Positions 5,728-7,615 of a stretch of DNA of 7,615 bases are shown piece after piece. Position 1 is the first letter of the stretch. The number at the start of each line of letters is the position of its first letter. The notes under the pieces were generated by a model. The model worked only from the letters and a program-made list of their open reading frames with translations. It did not search any database and was not told where the DNA came from. This stretch comes from Bacteroidota bacterium. GTDB taxonomy: Bacteria > Bacteroidota > Ignavibacteria > UBA10030 > SZUA-254. The stretch is from the NCBI GenBank assembly GCA_004322375.1, contig SCUC01000621.1, positions 1-7,615 on the forward strand. The letters run 5' to 3'. The position numbers and the translations under genes are program-made.

Positions 5728-6378
5728 ATGGAACCAGAATCCATATATTACAGAAGAAGGCTCCCACGTTACCAACCGGCAAACGCGACTTACTTTATAA
5801 CCTTCCGATTAGCCGGTTCATTACCCCGCCACATCATTGCTGAGCTTAAAGCAGAACGAGACAGCGAAGAACGTTTGTTTTTGAAACAACCGGTGCTTCC
5901 CGATAAACCGGTGAAACGTTATGAAATGCAAAAACGTTACTTCGGAAAATTTGACGCTTTACTTGACTCAGGGAAAACGGGACCTCTCTGGCTCGGTAAT
6001 TCAAGCGTAGCGGATTTAGTTGCGGAAGCTATTCGTTACCGCGACGGTAAAATGTATGACCTGATTGCCTATTGTATTATGCCAAACCACGTTCATCTCG
6101 TGTTTTCCTTACTCCCATCTGTAGTGCGACCAGGCTGGTCGCACTACGTTGTGACTAATATTTTAGAAAACCTTAAGTGGTACACTGCGTTAAAATCTAA
6201 CCAAATTCTCAATCGCTCCGGCGCGTTCTGGCAGCACGAGAGCTACGACCACGTTGTGCGCGACGGAAAAGAGTTGTTACGGATTATATCTTAAGTTCTC
6301 AATAATCCCGTCGAGGCGGGCTTCGTCACGTCCTGGGAACAATGGAAATGGAGCTATGTAAAAGAAGGATACCTGTAA
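5728..6378 (+). pseudogene. REP-associated tyrosine transposase (RAYT, Y1/HUH family) with an in-frame TAA at the catalytic tyrosine codon
   Basis: The frame opens MEPESIYYRRRLPRYQPANATYFITFRLAGSLP-like (residues 1-33; family start RRRLPxYQPxxATYFxTFRLAGSLP). It then has YCIMPNHVHLVF (115-126, HUH residues H121 and H123) and GAFWQHESYDHVVRD (165-179), and stops at TAA (6292-6294) after RIIS188. Beyond the TAA the same frame runs 27 codons (VLNNPVEAGFV, then TSWEQWKWSYVKEGYL) to a second TAA at 6376-6378, exactly the usual C-terminus. Homologues read ...RIIxYxLNNPVxAG..., and that Tyr is the nucleophile of Y1 transposases. One base change (TAT or TAC to TAA) explains this. Such enzymes nick and join single-stranded REP DNA. 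The gene is bracketed by REP copies and holds one in frame (6120-6148). No Shine-Dalgarno sequence is seen. The open part is 5728-6294. Sequencing error is possible. Confidence 0.85.
6120..6148 (+). repeat. REP-like palindrome inside the transposase gene
   Basis: Arms TGTAGTGCGACCA (6120-6132) and TGGTCGCACTACG (6136-6148) flank GGC, forming 12 perfect base pairs. Against the other copies, the sixth base of the left arm is T instead of G, and the partner in the right arm is A instead of C, so the pair is kept. It adds no stop and encodes about residues 131-141 of the transposase (SVVRPGWSHYV), in the variable linker just after the HUH motif. Confidence 0.85.
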
Positions 6379-6383
6379 TTACC

Positions 6384-6412
6384 TGTAGGGCAACCAGGCT
6401 GGTCGCCCTACA
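6384..6412 (+). repeat. REP-like palindrome just after the transposase
   Basis: TGTAGGGCAACCA (6384-6396), GGC, then TGGTCGCCCTACA (6400-6412): 12 of 13 positions pair, with one A/C mismatch. Flanking C6383 and G6413 extend the stem by a pair. It starts 5 bases after the natural second stop of the transposase frame, so the gene and its flanking copies look like one unit. No T-run follows, so it is not a classical terminator. Confidence 0.85.
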
Positions 6413-6463
6413 GTCTTGCAGGCACTTTTATCGGATGTTTCTTGTTAAAGAAATCGAGCAGAC

Positions 6464-6492
6464 TTGTTCTCTGTGTTATCATCATCTATCAT
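6464..6492 (+). promoter_or_regulatory. Weak candidate promoter for the zinc-ribbon gene
   Basis: TTGTTC (6464-6469) and TATCAT (6487-6492) stand 17 bases apart, with 3/6 and 5/6 agreement to the sigma70 consensus. Transcription would begin near 6499, just before the ribosome binding site AAAGGA at 6505-6510. The -35 is poor. The call rests mostly on spacing and on the need for a promoter after the decayed transposase. Confidence 0.25.
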
Positions 6493-6518
6493 CTGCAGAC
6501 CAATAAAGGAATCATCGT

Positions 6519-6824
6519 ATGCCCGTAAAGCCGAGTCAAAAAGAAGAAGAATATTTTGCTAAACTTGAGCTGGAACAGAGAAAAAAGCTGGAGGAGGAGA
6601 AACAGAAGCGGCTGGCAGAAGAAGAAAAGCTGCGTCTCAAAGAGCTGCATCACATGCGATGTCCAAAATGTGGAATGGAACTGCACGAAATTGATTACAA
6701 GGGGATCAAAATAGATAAATGCTTTAGCTGCGATGGAATCTGGCTCGACGCGGGCGAGCTAGAGCAGGTTTCCCGTCTTGAAAAACCTGCGATTGATTCG
6801 CTGTTTGGATTGTTCCGGAAATAA
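6519..6824 (+). CDS. zf-TFIIB-type zinc-ribbon protein with helical charged N-terminus
   Basis: 101 residues. The first 45 are almost wholly Glu/Lys/Arg/Leu (KEEEYFAKLELEQRKKLEEE and onwards), forming a probable long helix or coiled coil. A zinc ribbon of the zf-TFIIB family follows: RCPKCG (47-52), then IDKCFSCDGIWLDAGELEQV (65-84), with C48, C51, C68 and C71 as the likely zinc ligands and the family signature CxGIWLDAGEL. A short hydrophobic end (IDSLFGLFRK) follows. The family occurs widely in bacteria, and no reaction is established; nucleic-acid or protein binding is a guess. TAAAGGA lies 8 bases before the ATG. The gene is followed by a TerB-like gene after 45 bases. Confidence 0.88.
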   Translation: MPVKPSQKEEEYFAKLELEQRKKLEEEKQKRLAEEEKLRLKELHHMRCPKCGMELHEIDYKGIKIDKCFSCDGIWLDAGELEQVSRLEKPAIDSLFGLFRK

Positions 6825-6839
6825 CGTTCCGGTTACAAT
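6815..6839 (+). promoter_or_regulatory. Hairpin over a stop codon and possible -10 before the TerB-like gene
   Basis: CCGGAA (6815-6820) pairs with TTCCGG (6827-6832) around a six-base loop containing the TAA stop of the zinc-ribbon gene. TACAAT (6834-6839), a 5/6 match to a -10 box, follows, with TTGTTC at 6810-6815 at an 18-base spacing. This could be a weak promoter for the gene at 6870 or a weak attenuating hairpin; no long T-run is present. Confidence 0.25.
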
Positions 6840-6869
6840 ATCTTCTTATTTCATATTAAAGGAACAACC

Positions 6870-7286
6870 TTGAATTTATCAATCGTTGATGCAAGTCATT
6901 ATTTCAGGGGAATGCTTCTTCTCATCAAAACGGACCGTCAGATCACCGGTCAGGAGTTCGACATCATGAAGCGGCTCGGAAAGGCGCTGGGATTTGAAGA
7001 ACAATTTTGTGAGACCGCAATTAATGAAATTCTAGACAATCCCTACATTGATACTGCTCATCCGGTGTTTTCTTCAAAGGATGTGGCGCAACAATTTATA
7101 AAAGACGGCTTAACCTTAGCAATTGCCGACAAAGAAGTCCACACCGGAGAGGTTGAGTGGCTGCAAGCTACGGCGCAAAAAAACGATATTGATTTGCAAT
7201 GGTTTAAGCAAGAGGCGCGTTCGCTGCGCGGGAGCGACAACCTTGATATTAAACTGTTCTTCAATAATCTCGTAACTATGATATAG
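6870..7286 (+). CDS. TerB-like all-helical protein
   Basis: 138 residues without signal or membrane segments. The protein resembles the TerB/tellurite-resistance-like helical fold: YFRGMLLLIKTDRQITGQEFDIMKRLGKALGF (11-42, split here only by helix turns), then GLTLAIADKEVHTGEVEWLQATAQKNDI (80-107). The second part has the typical AD-x-E-V---E---L pattern with D87, E89 and E94, acidic residues that bind metal in TerB. The identification rests on pattern, not on a unique motif, and no specific role is known. A tellurite phenotype should not be assumed, as no other ter genes are present. The start is TTG at 6870, supported by AAAGGA ending 7 bases upstream. The ORF has no internal damage. Confidence 0.65.
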   Translation: MNLSIVDASHYFRGMLLLIKTDRQITGQEFDIMKRLGKALGFEEQFCETAINEILDNPYIDTAHPVFSSKDVAQQFIKDGLTLAIADKEVHTGEVEWLQATAQKNDIDLQWFKQEARSLRGSDNLDIKLFFNNLVTMI

Positions 7287-7330
7287 CGCGCAATAAACAC
7301 GCGAAGAACAAATCTATTCGTTTTTCTTTA

Positions 7331-7361
7331 ATGTAGGGCGACCGGGCTGGTCGCCCTACAT
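7331..7361 (+). repeat. REP-like palindrome between the TerB-like gene and the SUI1-family gene
   Basis: ATGTAGGGCGACC (7331-7343) and GGTCGCCCTACAT (7349-7361) pair over 13 bases around GGGCT. It is the most perfect copy in the window; one change (A to G at 7344) leaves a G/T pair next to the loop. It lies 45 bases after the TerB-like stop and 38 bases before the next ATG, about 0.9 kb from the transposase copies. A T-rich stretch precedes rather than follows it on this strand. Confidence 0.85.
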
Positions 7362-7398
7362 AGTTGTACAGCTTCCCATTCTATCCTATATTCCTGTT

Positions 7399-7615
7399 AT
7401 GCAGAATCAAAAACGCCTTACCGATTTTTCCGACCTGAAGCAGCTCCTGCCGGAATCAGAACAACATCAACCGGTCGCGCCTGAAGGCAAGAAGAGAATC
7501 TATGCCCACAATGGTAAGGGGAAGACCGTCCGCGTCACTCTCGATACGAAAGGGAGAAAAGGAAAGACGGTTACTCTTATCTCCGGCTTCCAGCACAATC
7601 CCCAAACGATGGAAG
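7399..7615 (+). CDS. eIF1/SUI1 (YciH) family translation factor, 3' partial
   Basis: The frame opens with ATG at 7399 and runs 72 codons to the window end. After a polar N-terminus (MQNQKRLTDFSDLKQLLPES), the segment TVRVTLDTKGRKGKTVTLIS (43-62) followed by GFQHNPQTME matches the start of the SUI1 domain, where bacterial YciH proteins read VR+-LE-KGRGGK-VT-I-G---NP--ME. The homologous eIF1 controls start-codon choice in eukaryotes and archaea. Bacterial YciH has been linked to initiation fidelity, but its role is less clear. About 35-40 residues are expected beyond the edge. No Shine-Dalgarno sequence is evident before the ATG. Confidence 0.9.
   Translation, partial: MQNQKRLTDFSDLKQLLPESEQHQPVAPEGKKRIYAHNGKGKTVRVTLDTKGRKGKTVTLISGFQHNPQTME

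Noticed and set aside
5728..6378. TAA read as an amino acid (alternative code or programmed read-through)
   Set aside because: TAA serves as a normal stop for panC, the exported protein, the LytR_C gene and the zinc-ribbon gene in this window. No special read-through context was recognised. Nonsense mutation is simpler.
6489..6686. Antisense open frame with Phe/Leu-rich hydrophobic product
   Set aside because: It is the complement of the Glu/Lys-rich codons of the zinc-ribbon gene, which naturally reads as Phe/Leu on the other strand.
7287..7331. Terminator after the TerB-like gene (CGAA/TTCG followed by a T-rich run at 7320-7330)
   Set aside because: The stem is only four pairs with a long loop. 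The T-run is real but the hairpin is too weak to call.
6120..7361. CRISPR array made of the repeated palindromes
   Set aside because: The copies are 29 bases but spaced irregularly (hundreds of bases, with genes between), and one lies inside a coding frame. REP elements fit better.

Overview
The window reads as a chromosomal stretch from a Gram-negative bacterium of moderate GC. It is most likely in the Bacteroidota/Chlorobiota/Ignavibacteria assemblage. That placement is an inference from three things: the C-terminal end of a probable outer-membrane receptor, several leaders with little or no Shine-Dalgarno sequence, and a LytR_C-type gene followed by rsfS and argS. No marker gene here fixes the phylum. 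Nearly all genes lie on the + strand and most intergenic gaps are short.

Left part (1-1805): the tail of a probable TonB-dependent receptor overlaps panC (pantothenate synthetase) by four bases. panC is followed after 13 bases by a GlmU-like nucleotidyltransferase that lacks the acetyltransferase half. Next (1803-2452) comes a compact DUF433/DUF5615 pair of toxin-antitoxin type, with an extended -10 promoter overlapping the previous stop codon. A small exported protein of unknown function (2535-3023) has its own promoter and is closed by a hairpin terminator (3068-3111). The terminator argues that the following gene starts at 3137. That gene (membrane-anchored LytR_C domain), rsfS and argS form a tight operon, with a 9-base gap and then an ATGA overlap.

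Right part (5684-7615): a REP-associated tyrosine transposase (RAYT, HUH/Y1 family) follows argS. It is surrounded by copies of one 29-base palindrome: 13-base arms around GGC, with GTAG near the 5' foot. A partial, tandem-like copy precedes the gene, one copy lies in frame inside it, one follows its natural end, and a fourth lies about 0.9 kb further on. The copy inside the gene shows a compensated base-pair change. The transposase frame carries one in-frame TAA at codon 189, at the place where the family has its nucleophilic tyrosine. The remaining 27 codons read on perfectly to the normal C-terminus. This is the most interesting item in the window: a resident REP/RAYT system caught at inactivation, or possibly a recoded or trans-supplied one.

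After it come a zinc-ribbon (zf-TFIIB) protein with a charged helical N-terminus, a TerB-like helical protein, and the first 72 codons of an eIF1/SUI1 (YciH) family gene cut by the window edge. No rRNA, tRNA or CRISPR was seen. Apart from the REP cluster the genes are ordinary housekeeping or small accessory genes.
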